Assembly (NCBI RefSeq): GCF_000004195.4
Contig: NC_030677.2
Coordinates: 115,221,036-115,285,035 of the forward strand
DNA: 64,000 nucleotides
Direction: 5' to 3'
Source of the DNA: Xenopus tropicalis
Lineage: Eukaryota; Chordata; Amphibia; Anura; Pipidae
Shown piece after piece: positions 30,011-53,661 of the stretch. Within the stretch, counting starts at the first letter, position 1. Each line of letters opens with the position of its first letter. A program made the position numbers and the translations under genes. The notes beneath the pieces were generated by a model. That model saw nothing but the letters and a program-made list of their open reading frames with translations, was not told the origin of the DNA and did no database searches.

Positions 30011-30625
30011 AATTAAAGGGGTAGTTCACCTTTGCATTAACTTTCAGCGTGTTGTGGAATGGGAATTTCTTCAATTGGTCTTCAATTTTTATAGTTTTTT
30101 TTTTATTATTTGCCTTTCTCTTCTGGCTCTCTTCAGCTTTCAAATGTCACTGACCCCAGCAATCAAAAAATTATTGCTCTGTGAGTCTTTAATTTTTGTT
30201 GTTACTGTCAGTTTGCCCGGGTCGGGCAGCTTCGTGTTGACCTTTTCCGCTCACTCTCCCACATCCGCGACCTAACACTACCGGCTTCCTCTTTCGGCTC
30301 TCTAATTTTTTAACACGGGCCGCCCCTTTTGTTACATTATTGTGAGGTGGGGCAGGCACGGGTCTATAAATAGAGGGAAGAAGCCGGGTTGGGTGTGGGT
30401 CAAGGAATTCTCGACCAACGGCACTATTTTCTTTCTATTTAGGCCCTTTCCTTCCAGTCTTTCATTTAAACCACTGCCTGGTTGCTAGAGAAAACTGTAC
30501 CCAGCAACCAGCTGCTGAACTTTCCAAATGGAGAGCTGCTGAACAAAAAGCTAAATCATTCAGAAACCACAAATAAAAAAAATCACTACCAGTTGCAAAT
30601 TGTCTCAGAATAACACTCTCTACTA
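30011..30625. mobile_element. TTAA-type dispersed repeat, interrupted by another repeat
   Basis: Begins TTAAAGGGGTAGTTCACCTT, a repeat I associate with Xenopus, and continues with GGTTGCTAGAGAAAACTGTA and CAATTTGCAACTGGTA (reverse) blocks. From about 30215 to 30440 it is interrupted by a GC-rich piece with CCCGGGTCGGGCAGC and GGTCTATAAATAGAGGGAAG, related to 45745-45990. Confidence 0.6.
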
Positions 30626-31182
30626 AATATTCAAAAGTTAATTTGAAAATTTAATTTTTTAATTTTATAACTTGACTGCATTTTTTTGGGGTTGATAAAT
30701 TTATGATGGGGATGCAGGACACAAAGACAGAGTACCTCTGCTGCATCCCACCCAATACTCATGTAGCAGCAAGGTGCATAATAGTATCTTAATGTTGTGA
30801 TGAGGGTGCCTACAGGGCCCCTCCTGCTTCTAACTTTTAAAAGGTTCTTTGTGTAGGCAGCAAAGAGCACCTAAATGCAGGTATGTACGTAAAGAAAAAA
30901 AAATACACAAAGGTCTACTTTGGAATTACTTTATATTTACCCCTATACCACTTGTCGCATGTGACATAGCCACACAGAATTGCAGAATTTTTCTGGCATA
31001 GTGTAACCTTGACCTAAAGGCTAACATTCTAGGTTTGGTACATGAGAAACACAGGTCCCTTTGAACACAAACATATTGATGTTTGCTTTAGCTTTATAAT
31101 GATTTTAATGATCAGATCCTAGCTGGAGTGCTGGAGGGTTCAACAGTTTAAACTCATTCACCTGAGGTAAGGAAAAGTGTTT

Positions 31183-31504
31183 CTAAAGCTGGCCATACAC
31201 GCACTGCTGATATCATACATAACCTTGTTTTGTACGATATTCGATGCGTGTATGGCGATTCGCCAAGGCGACCAATATCGCAAAAGGCTGCGGATATCGC
31301 TTGACTCGCCGATCGGGCTGGTTAAAAGATTTTGATCGGGTGCTATTGAAGGCGCCTGAGTAAAATCTGCCTTCAGGGCTGAATCGGCAGAAGGAGGTAG
31401 AAATCCTATTGTTTCTACCTCCTTATCTGATGATTCAGCCCTGAATGTCTGTGGAGGGTGGGAACGATCTTTCGAAAGATCACAATGTGTGTGGCCACCT
31501 TTAG
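31183..31504. mobile_element. Palindromic MITE (GGCCATACAC ends)
   Basis: Ends CTAAAGCTGGCCATACACGC and GTGTGGCCACCTTTAG. Inner inverted blocks GGAGGTAGAAATCCTATTG and CAATAGGATTTCTACCTCC-type are shared with the copies at 35779 and 57217. Confidence 0.75.
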
Positions 31505-32105
31505 GGATAAGATATCTAATTTGATGGCTTGCTGCCATAAATGTGATAAAGTAGATGTAAACCTGTTTCCATAGTGCAATAGCTAGAGACTTTATCAAAG
31601 TTACCAACTGGCTAATTTAAACAGTTGTACATTACCTATTTATTTTTATGGGGTATATACCTTCCAGTCAGTAATACTTTCTCAATGGTGTATTATAATG
31701 CATTTAACTGTTAACAAATTTCAAGAATTTGTAGGGACCCATAGGGTTAATATGCCCCTAAGCCCTACACTTCTTTTCCTGTTACTGGGCAAAGACCCAT
31801 GTATCATATTTGGTATTAACATATACCCTGTTATTGGCCCAAGGCTAGACCAAACCCTACCACACTTTAATATAGTGTTAGGAAAGGGGTGGTTCTGCCT
31901 TCTTGGCCTGCAGCAATTGGTCTGGGTGAAAGCTTTTTGAAGCCTGGGATCCACACCAGCCCAAAAGCTGGAACCCGTGAATGAGGGAATAGCTAGGCAG
32001 ACTATATTGTGTCATAGCACGTGTAACCACGTGAGATAGACAGCTTGTTTAGTAAGAGCAGTTTCTGGCTCCATCCAGGAGTTTTCCTTTACAGGCACTG
32101 TAGGG

Positions 32106-32408
32106 TTATACAGGTTGCAGGTCAGTGTAAATCCCTGAACCATCATCAGTCATTTGGGATCCAGTTCTAGGGTGATATGCTAAGGATAAAGAACTACTTT
32201 CCCTAGACCTTCCACAGTGGTGGTCCAACTGGTTTACTATATTATCTATGCCATCTGCCTTGCTACAAATCCTCATGGTCTCTGAGTATATTCGCTGAAC
32301 TGTGCAGTCCTTTACGTTTTGTCCATCAATAAACCTGTTATTTAGTTCGTCAGCAAGCGCTCCTGGCGTCCACTTGTTTAATTCTTGCACTTTAAACATA
32401 CACATGGC
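32106..32408 (-). CDS. Unidentified small open frame next to the PTGR1 promoter
   Basis: From an ATG near 32408 the frame runs about 100 codons to a stop at 32106 and includes KWTPGALADELNNRFIDGQN and TMRICSKADGIDNIVNQLDH. The composition is protein-like rather than repeat-like, and the frame points away from the PTGR1 promoter about 250 bases off. It is missing from the matching place upstream of copy B. I do not recognise the product; it could be an exon, a small intronless gene or a retrocopy fragment. Confidence 0.28.
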   Translation of the reverse strand, partial: AMCMFKVQELNKWTPGALADELNNRFIDGQNVKDCTVQRIYSETMRICSKADGIDNIVNQLDHHCGRSRESSSLSLAYHPRTGSQMTDDGSGIYTDLQPV

Positions 32409-32584
32409 AGTGGGAGGTGTAGTTATACAACACCCTCCATATAGCACCTTCCATATTGCGAAGGTCCATCCTGTGAAACAGAGTCACATGTACTCCATGC
32501 TCTATCCTAGAGTACAATGCAGGCAGTGAGGGGAGAGCAGACAGTTTCTGCTTCCATGCAATCACCATGCAATGATTGCTGAAA

Positions 32585-32671
32585 GGAGTTGAGAGGGCGT
32601 GGAGAGGGGAGAAAGAAGGGAGTGGGGGCAGATTGTGTAGCTGTATAAAGGTCCCTGCATTTAAAAGCAGA
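32585..32671 (+). promoter_or_regulatory. Promoter of PTGR1 copy A
   Basis: A GTATAAAGG box (TATAAAG at 32644-32650) follows a purine-rich GAGAGGGGAG tract. The same box and flanks occur at 60225-60231 upstream of copy B, which supports function. Transcription should start near 32670-32675; that site is inferred. Confidence 0.6.
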
Positions 32672-45429
<12,758 letters not shown>

Positions 45430-45462
45430 AAAGCTCCTGAAGAATGTAACCTTATATATTAT

Positions 45463-45694
45463 ATTGGACCCATTATCCAGAATGCTCAGGGCCAATGGTT
45501 TTCCGGATAAGGGGTCTTTCCGTTATTTGGATCTGTATACCTTAAGTCTACAAAAAAATCAATAAAACATGAACTAAAACCAATAGGATTGTTTTGCATC
45601 CAATAAGGATTAATCAGTCAATGGGAGACAGGCTTTCCGTAATTCGGAGCTTTCTGGAAAACAGTTTTCCCGATAAGTGATCCCAAACTTGTAT
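45463..45694. mobile_element. MITE family 1, shortened, in the PTGR1 3' flank
   Basis: Left block GGACCCATTATCCAGAATGC and right block CCCGATAAGTGATCCCAAAC are present, but about 90 bases of the core are deleted near 45615. It brings an AATAAA at 45561-45566. Confidence 0.68.
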
Positions 45695-45739
45695 ATGTTT
45701 TGCATTTTAGCTGGGGTTTTTTTTTGTGTTGTGGGGTAG

Positions 45740-45990
45740 TGATGTGCAGGTCGACCCTAACCTGCCTGCTCCCGACACAAACCCTTCCCTACCTGGCATC
45801 TGCCCTGTATTTATAGACCTGCTCCTGCCCCAAAATGATATCACATAAGGGGTGGGTGTGCACCTTTTAATTCAGAAGCTGGAAGACCAAGGCCAGCAGT
45901 GTTAGGTTGCGGGCGGGGAAAGCTGAACCCGAACCCGCCTGCGAGCCACAATAGTAATGTGCCGAGGTCAGCCCGAACCCGCCTGACCCA
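45740..45990. repeat. GC-rich dispersed repeat (GGTCGACCC family)
   Basis: Shares ATTTATAGACCTGCTCCTGC and GGTTGCGGGCGGG-like blocks with the insert at 30215-30440, in the opposite orientation. It lies just 3' of PTGR1 copy A and has no coding content. Confidence 0.5.
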
Positions 45991-46540
45991 TGTTGTGGGG
46001 TCCTTTATTGGTTTGCCTCATCCCAAGAATAAATCTCTCTGATAAAGAGAGATTAAAGCCAGACATGCACCAAAAACACAGCAACATGAAATAGAGTTGG
46101 ACAGATCCAAGGGTGAGGTGAATGGACTAACTTGGTTACAGTTGGAAGAGAAAAGACAGAACTGTGTGAACAAAGGCCCCCAGGATAATACATTTTTATT
46201 CCTACCCCCCAAAAAAAAATAATCTAAAAATAACCCCCCCCCCCCCATTTGTATGTCTGTCTGTAAAGGCACCAGGCTTCATTATATAAAGTTACAGTAA
46301 TTTATACTTAATCATACTTGAGATACTGAATGAAAGTTAGACCTGCCTGAAGGACTCCTATAAAGGATCTTCCAGTGTTCAGTTCGAGTTTTTTGGGTAA
46401 ATATACAGCACTTGATTTTTTTTATCATTTGTTATAATAGATTATCTACACACACTCACAGATTCAAAAACTTTTTGTTAAAAAAATTCGATACTGTATT
46501 TGGTATAATCTCATTTATCCATGCTATTTATATACGCTAA

Positions 46541-46824
46541 GGGCAGTGGCACACGGGGAGATTAGTCGCTCCGCAACAACGAATCTTTGTTGTCGCAGGT
46601 GACTAATCTCCCCGCAATGCCATCCCACCGGCTAGAATGTAGATTGCCGGTGGGATGGCATACACGCCACTGCTATTTCCGGAAGTCGGTCGAAGTTTCC
46701 CCTACAGGCGACTTCGGGTGACTTTCTAGATTCTAGCCGGTGGGATGGCATTGCGGGGAAATGTTGCCTGCGACAACGAAGATTTGCCGCGGGGCGGCTA
46801 ATCTCCCAGTGTGCCACTGCCCTA
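46541..46824. mobile_element. Palindromic MITE (GGGCAGTGGCACAC ends)
   Basis: Outer ends AAGGGCAGTGGCACACGGGG and its complement CAGTGTGCCACTGCCCT enclose inverted blocks such as CGGCTAGAATGTAGATT / TTCTAGCCGGTGGGATGGCA. The central CGAAGTTTCCCC is unique. Confidence 0.82.
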
Positions 46825-46865
46825 AAAGGGGCAGCTAGTTTTCAAGAGATAAATGTAAGGGCAGT

Positions 46866-47150
46866 GGCCAGGGTTGGACTGGGGGTTGCAGGGCTCACCG
46901 GAGCTTGAGCGCCAGAGGCCCTGCAGGTGCCCCCGCCGGCCACATCCCCTAACCCCCCCCCCCGCAGGGTCCCCCACCCAACGTCCTCCCCGAGCACACA
47001 TAAATTTAACGCGTCAGGGGAGGAACAGTCGGCCAGGGGGAGTGCCGGCAAGGGTCGGGTCTGGGCCGCCAGGGCCCACTATGACCGGGGCCCACCGGGA
47101 TTTTTCTCAGTGTCCCATTGGCCCAGTCTGACCCTGGCAGGGCAGACTGG
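46866..47150 (-). repeat. GC-rich dispersed repeat, inverted second copy
   Basis: Reverse-complement relative of the 21540 repeat: GCACACATAAATTTAACGCG, CGGCAAGGGTCGGGTCTGGG and CCACCGGGATTTTTCTCAGT. It directly abuts the CR1 fragment on its right. Confidence 0.6.
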
Positions 47151-47159
47151 GAGATCAGA

Positions 47160-47920
47160 CCAGAGTTCATCAAGTTCAACTCTTCCAAGTAAACCCAGCA
47201 CACACTAACCTATACTTACCAATCTATTATCACATACATAAACTCTATATACAAACATTAATACTAACTGTAGTATCACAATAGCCTTGGATACTATGCT
47301 TGTTCAAGAAATCATCCAGGCCCCTCCATCCAGGCATTAACAGAATCTGCCATCACAACATCACTAGGAAGGGCATTCCATAACCTCACTGCCCTCACAG
47401 TGAAAAACCACCTACACTGCTTCAAATGGAAGCTCCGTTCCTCTAATCTAAAGGGGTGGCCTCTGGTGCGTTGATTGTTTTAATGGGAGAAAAGAACACC
47501 CCTTGTCTGCCTATAATCCCTTCTAATGTACTTGTACAGAGTAATCATGTCTTCTCACAAGCGCCTCTTTTCCAGATAAGACAACCCCAACCATGACCGT
47601 TATACCTCATAGCTTAAATCTTCCATCCTCTTTAGTTGCACGTCTCTGCACTCTCTCCAGCTCATTAATATCCTTCTTAAGGACTGGAGCCCAAAACTGC
47701 ACTGCATACTCAAGGTGAGGCCTTACCAGGGACCTATAAAGGGGCAAAATTATGTTTTCATCCCTTGAGTCAATGGCCTTTTTTACACAAGACAGCACTT
47801 TATTTGCTTAAGTAGCCACCAAATGACATTGCCAGGAATTAGACAACTTATTATCTACAAAAAAACCCAGATCCTTCTCCAGTAAGCTGTACCATAAAGA
47901 GCTGTGGTTGCCTTGAGGTA
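47160..47920 (-). mobile_element. CR1-type LINE fragment, second copy
   Basis: The minus strand encodes [20 protein letters not shown] and [18 protein letters not shown], followed by a diverged 3' end (around 47370-47160) with the CR1-type GGAGGGGCCTGGATGATTTC block. 5' truncated and broken. Same subfamily as the fragment at 17190. Confidence 0.78.
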
Positions 47921-48519
47921 GTACAAAGCCCAAAAATGCAATGTGCAAGTTTTTACTCTACTTGTTTATTAAGATTATGTTCTCCTTTAAGGGTATAAAA
48001 AAAATTGTGGGGAAGTAAGATGCTGAAACGCAGTGATTCCAGAACAAAATGGACTTTTTAAGAGACAGTGGAAGCCATTGGCTTCACCCCTCAACCCAGC
48101 TGGGACATGCATAATGCAATATATGTGGGTATCCGGTGGCAGGCTAGGGGCTTGATAAAAGACACACTGCCCACTTAAAGGCACTGCCTGTAGATGCTTA
48201 TATGAAAAATACAGCCCTGATAGCATTCAGCTAATAAAGGACCGAATTATTATGAGACTTAACTAGGCCAGTTTGTTTTCTCCCTTGTGTTTAAGTGACA
48301 GTGTGTGGAAATGGGCTGGAAAATTTGGTAAAAACAAAACTACTTGCATAGAAAATGAAATAAAAAAAATGGTAAAATACTGGTTTCTCATTCTGGGGCC
48401 CTGTATTGCTTGAGGTTCTGCACCATAAGAATGCCACCATCCAGACTGGTGGCTAACCCAACCTTACATTTTCCTGTTTAGATTTTCATCTCAGGCCCTG
48501 CCATATCTTTCTCTGACAC

Positions 48520-50690
48520 TACTACCTACCATTCTCACACTGACTCCAGCCACTCTTACCTACCACCTGCATTCGTGCCACACCTACCTACCACTGACAC
48601 TCACTCCAGCCACTCCTTCCTACCACTGACACTTACTCCAGACACTCCTACCTACCACCTGCATTCCTGCCACACCTACCTACCACTGACACTCACTCCA
48701 GACACTCCTTCCTACCACTGACACTCCAGCCACTCCTACCTACCACTGACATTTACTCCAGACACTCCTACCTACTACTGACACTTACTTCAGCCACTCT
48801 ATCTACCACAACTATCTACCACTCGCAACCTTACCACTCCTACCTAGCACTGACACTCCAGCCACTCCTACCTACCACATGCACCCCTGCCACTCCTACC
48901 TACCACTGACACTCCAGCCACTCCTACCTACCACTGACACTCCAGCCACTCCTACCTGCCACACTTCATCCATTCCTACCTACCTAACACTCAGTCCAGT
49001 CACTCCTACCACACTTAGACTCACTCCAGCTGCTCCAACCTACCTCCCACTCACAGCCATGCCACTTCTACCTATCATTTACACTGACCCCTGCTGCACG
49101 TACTCTCACACTCTCTACCAATCTCACAGATACTATTACCTAACACTCTTATCCCAGCCACTTTTACCTCACTCCAGCCACTCCAGTCTAGGCTCTCAGA
49201 CTTATGCATGTCACTCCTACCTACCACTCCCACTCCTACTTCCCACTCCTACCTGTCATTCCTACCTCATCATTATCACACTAACCCCAGCAATTCCTCC
49301 CTACAACTCACACCCCTGCAACTCCTACTTATAACTCTTACACTCACCCCATGCCACTCCTACCATCCCTATTCACACCACTCCATCCACTCACATCTAC
49401 TGCTCTCACACTCGTTCCATCCTTTCCTAACTACCTCTCTAAGACTCACTCCATCCACTGCTCTCTACCACTCACACACATTCCAGACACTCCTACCTGC
49501 CACTCTCTTACTCACTAAAGCCACTCCTACCTAACGCTCTCACACTCACTCCAGCCACTCCTACCTACCAGTCTCACACAGACTCAAGCCACTCCTACCT
49601 ACCATTATCAGATTCACCCCTGCAACTCCTAATCAAAACTCTGACTCACCCCAGTCACTCCTATCTACCTCTACTAACCCTCTACTCAGCCCCTTTTGCA
49701 CTCTTCTCAGCCACTCTTACCTACTACTTTCACACTAACTCCAGCCACTCCAACCTACCAGTCTCACACTCACTCCAGCCACTCCTACCGACCATTATTA
49801 CATTCACCCCTGCAACTCCTAATTACCACTCTCAGTCTCACCCTATCCACTTTTACCAACCACTCGCACCCATGCCACTCCTACTATCCCTATTCACACC
49901 ACTCCATCCACTCATATCTACCTTTCTAAGACTCAAGCCATTTCTCTTTACTACTCATACTCGTTCCAGACACTCCTACCTACCACTCTCACACTCGCTC
50001 CAACCACTCCTACCTACCATCATTACACTCACCCCTGCAATTCCTAATTACCACTCTTAGTCTCACCCCAGCCACTTTAACCTACCACTCGCACCCATGT
50101 CACTCCTACCATCCTCATTCACACTCACTCCAGCCCCTGCTACCTACTACTATTACATTCACCTGAGGCAGGCTTACTTACTACTCTCACACTCACTCCT
50201 GCCAATCCTACCTACCATTTTCACATTCACCCCAGCCATATCTCCATGCCACTGCCACCCCTGCCACTCCTACTTACTGCTCTCACACTCGCCTCAGCCA
50301 CTACAGCCTAGACTATCACACAACCCTGCAACTCCTACCTACCAGTCTCTCCCAATCCACTCCTACCTACCACTCTCACACTCACCCAAGCCACTCCTAC
50401 ATAGAATTTTTACATCTACCCTAGCCATACCTCCATACCACTTTTACCCCAACTACTCCTACCTACCACTTTTATCCCATGCACTTTTACCTAACACTCT
50501 TACACTTACCACAGTCACTCCTACCTACCACTTTCACTCTCACTCCAGTAACTCCATCCTACAACTCTCATACTCATCTCAGTCATTCCTACCTACCCTG
50601 GTCAAACTCCCCTTGCCCCTCCTTCATACCCTCTTCACACTTTTACTCTCCCATGGCTTATATACCTATACCATCATACTCCAACTTCCA
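48520..50690 (+). repeat. Minisatellite of about 2.2 kb (CACTCCTACCTACCA units)
   Basis: Degenerate units of about 25-35 bases built from CACTCCAGCCACTCCTACCT and ACCACTGACACTCAC variants, strongly C-rich on the plus strand and almost without G. Homogeneity is higher on the left (48520-48960) and falls to the right. Long open plus-strand frames here (Thr/Pro/Ser/Leu-rich) result from the lack of stops in the repeat and have no gene features. Confidence 0.85.
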
Positions 50691-51062
50691 TACCTGTGTC
50701 ATTTTTACTCCTGCCCCTCTTTTACCCAAATCTGCCTCTTGCCCACCCCCTTTTTTACCCACCCTCCTACCTGCCAGATGTTCTTTTCTACCTGAGGAAA
50801 TTGGTCTCCCCTAAATTCCCCAATAAATGTCTATTTATCTCTATTTTATTTAAGAAAGAATTGGCATCTCTGAGCAATGTAACGGCAAGTGCTGGGTGTC
50901 TGGGTATATGGACCATATGGCAGCTCTGTGTGCAGGTGTACCCTTCCCTTATAATGTTTACCCCCACTCTTCAAATACTTCTGTATAGCCCTTGTATATG
51001 TGAATGAGTTTTACAGTTAAAGACCCATATCTTTTAGAGGTGTGTGTGTTCTTAAGGTTCTG

Positions 51063-52110
51063 CTTAGAATAAATTAAGAAAAAAAAAGTTAAAGGTGAAG
51101 TTAACTTTTTTTATTGTGTATAATAGAACTCATAATTCACAATGTCAAATTAATTAAAGATTTTTGTATCTTTACCTGCAAGTCCATAGGCCAATATAGT
51201 TAATCTTTCTTCGCCTTTCAAGGCAGAATCCAGCGCGCTGCAATCTCTATGCAAGACTGGCGTGTCAGACACAGAGATTTGCAGTGCACCGGGCAGCTAT
51301 CTTCCCAAACTCCTGCTTAGAATAAATTAAGAAAAAGAAGTTAAAGGGAAAGTTAACCTTTGTTTTAGTGTATAATAGAACCAATAGTTCACAAAGTCAA
51401 ATTCATTAAAGATTTTTGTATCTTTACCTGCAAGTCCATAGGCTGATATAGTTATTCTTTCTTCGCCTTTCAAGGCAGGACCCGGTGCACTGCAATCTCT
51501 ATGCAAGACTGGAGTGTCAGATACAGAGATTTGCAGTGCACCGGGCTGATTTCTTCCCAAACTCCTGCTTAGAATAAATTAAGAAAAAGAAGTTAAAGGG
51601 GAAGTTAACCTTTGTTTTAGTGTATAATAGAACTAATGATTCACGATGTCAAATTAAAGATATTTGTATCTTTACCTGCAAGTCCATAGGCCGATATAGT
51701 TATTCTTCTTCACCTTTCAAGGCAGGACCTGGCACACTGCAATCTCTATGCAAGACTGGAGTGTCAGACACAGAGATTTGCAGTGCACCAAGCAGCTATC
51801 TTCCCAAGCTCCTGCTTAGAATAAATTAAGAAAAAAAGTTGAAGGGGAAGTTAACTTTTTTATTGTGTAATATAAATATGAATCCATAATGATAATTTAA
51901 TTAAAGATTTTTGTATCTTTACCTGCAAGTCCATAGGCTGATATAGTTATTCTTTCTTCACCTTTCAAGGCAGGACCCGGCGCACTGCAATCTCTATGCA
52001 AGACTGGAGTGTCAGACACAGAGATTTGCAGTGCACCGGGCTGCTTTCTTCCCAAACTCCTGCTTGAAATAAAAAAGAACAAGAAGTTAAAGTGGGATGT
52101 TAACTTTTTT
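51063..52110. repeat. Tandem array of four units of about 250 bp, each with a hairpin
   Basis: AGAATAAATTAAG recurs at 51066, 51319, 51571 and 51818, with a diverged fifth start near 52065 (spacing 253, 252, 247 and about 247). Each unit has GGTGCACTGCAATCTCT followed about 24 bases later by AGAGATTTGCAGTGCACC, a stem of about 20 bp with one bulged base. On the minus strand an open frame (SVSDTPVLHRDCSAPGPALK) bounded by AG and CAG|GTAAAG looks like an exon, but two units carry a stop in it and its length is not a multiple of three. Confidence 0.85.
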
Positions 52111-52225
52111 TAGTGCGTAATAAGGAAAATACAATGACAATGTATTGTACAGTATATAAAATGTATCTCCATAGCACGAGTGCAAGTTTAAATTACAAAA
52201 TAAACAAAAGAACCAGCTAACACAA

Positions 52226-52432
52226 AAGGGTGAAGGCACACAGAGCTACTAGTAGCAGCTACTTGTAGTTGCTACTAAAAAAGACACTGCTGATCATTTA
52301 CTGATAACTGTCTCTACATGTGTTTTAGCAAAGGCAATTCTCAGTACTGTCTATGGCAGAGTATTTTCTGGACTTTAGTAGCTGTGACAATTAGCTGCTA
52401 ACTAGTAGTTCAGTGTGTCTTCACCCTAAGAA
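52226..52432. mobile_element. Palindromic MITE (GGGTGAAGGCACAC ends)
   Basis: Ends GGGTGAAGGCACACAGAGCT and CAGTGTGTCTTCACCCTA pair, with TAGTAGCAGCTA / TTAGCTGCTAACTAG inside. A left-end fragment is at about 58625-58685 (TTAGGGTGAAGACACACTGG). Confidence 0.75.
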
Positions 52433-53448
52433 AGCTTGCTTGTGTACTGTGTTGTAACAGAAGAGAAATCAATATTTAAGTTGTTTTTCTCACCTGTCAG
52501 TGTAGGCAGCTTCTGCTGAAACTAAAATCTTATCGGTCTTAAATGCCTGGATGATGCTGCAGAGTTCAGCGAGTTCAGAGATCAGCTCTCTGTTTCATAA
52601 GCATCTACAGACACCACAAGAGTTTAAACAATCAGCAGGTTGTCATTTACAAATGACACATGTACATGCAGGCACAAGGTCTTTTCTAAAAGGAATATTG
52701 CTATATTAGAAGGATCTAGAAATACTGTGATTCCCTTCTTTTGATTTCATACTATATACCTCTTTATGACTGTCACTAAAAGGGGTACAATCATTCCGTT
52801 GTCAAAAATGTATCTTCTAGCTGAATAACTCTGGGGCTCTGTCATTTCTGTTACTCCATTTTTAACAAGTTTTTTTCCAGTAACCTAAATCATAGCCAGC
52901 CATGCTGCATGAGCGCAGTCTAAGGGAGGGATCTGCTGGGTGCTGCAAATGGCACTTCTTTATTATAGTGATTTTTCAGCTTCACTAGCTATTTACTCAA
53001 TGCAGAGCATCTATTTTAATCAGCTAATTTGATACTGATAACTGGTACTGCTATACCCACTACACAGCTGGAGTATACATTCCTGGGGGAAGAAAGGGGT
53101 GGGCTGTTAAATGGCTACAGATTTGTCACTCTGGATTCAGTATCCTACAAATATTAATGCCATTGTATGAATTGTTCATTATTTTCCCTCATCTACCAGT
53201 GAAGGGAGAAGCTTCTGCTGTTTTTCTATGAGCAACAAAACTTCCACCTGCCACAGAGTCTCTAACCTATAGAAAGATCTGGCTGAAGACAAGTTCAGCC
53301 ATACGGCTGGCAGGTCTTGCAGATACCGCCAATCAGCTTCAGTGTGTTATACCTGCAGGTCCTGGGACAATGTTTAGCCAATCAGCAGTAGGTTAGTGAT
53401 GTCTGAGCTGTCTGCAGGAACTAAGGATGTTGTGTTGTTTCCATAGAG

Positions 53449-53653
53449 CAGGGGTTTCCAACCTTTTATATCTATGAGACACAGTCAAATGGCTATTTAG
53501 TAGCCCCTATATGGACTGGCAGCCTATAGAGGGCTCTGTTTGGCTTTACACAGGGTTTTATGCAATCAAAACTTGCCTCCAAGACAGAAATTTAAAAATG
53601 AGCACCTACTTTGAGGCCACTAGGGGCAACAACCAAGAGGTTGGGGATCACTG
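53449..53653. mobile_element. hAT-type MITE with perfect 8-bp target duplication
   Basis: Ends CAGGGGTTTCCAACCTTTT and GAGGTTGGGGATCACTG are imperfect inverted repeats. CCATAGAG occurs on both sides (53441-53448, 53654-53661). Eight-base duplication and CAGGGGT ends are typical of hAT elements. Confidence 0.88.
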
Positions 53654-53661
53654 CCATAGAG

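Noticed and set aside
31158..31607. A 149-codon minus-strand frame
   Set aside because: It runs through the palindromic MITE at 31183-31504; similar frames occur in its other copies.
48879..50795. Long Thr/Pro/Ser-rich plus-strand reading frames
   Set aside because: They follow the minisatellite exactly, in several frames at once, with no splice or start context.
51183..52056. Repeated exon encoding a SVSDTPVLHRDCSAPGPALK-type module, four in a row
   Set aside because: Two of the four units carry an in-frame stop, the exon length is not a multiple of three, and the frame overlaps the hairpin stem; a repeat is the simpler explanation.
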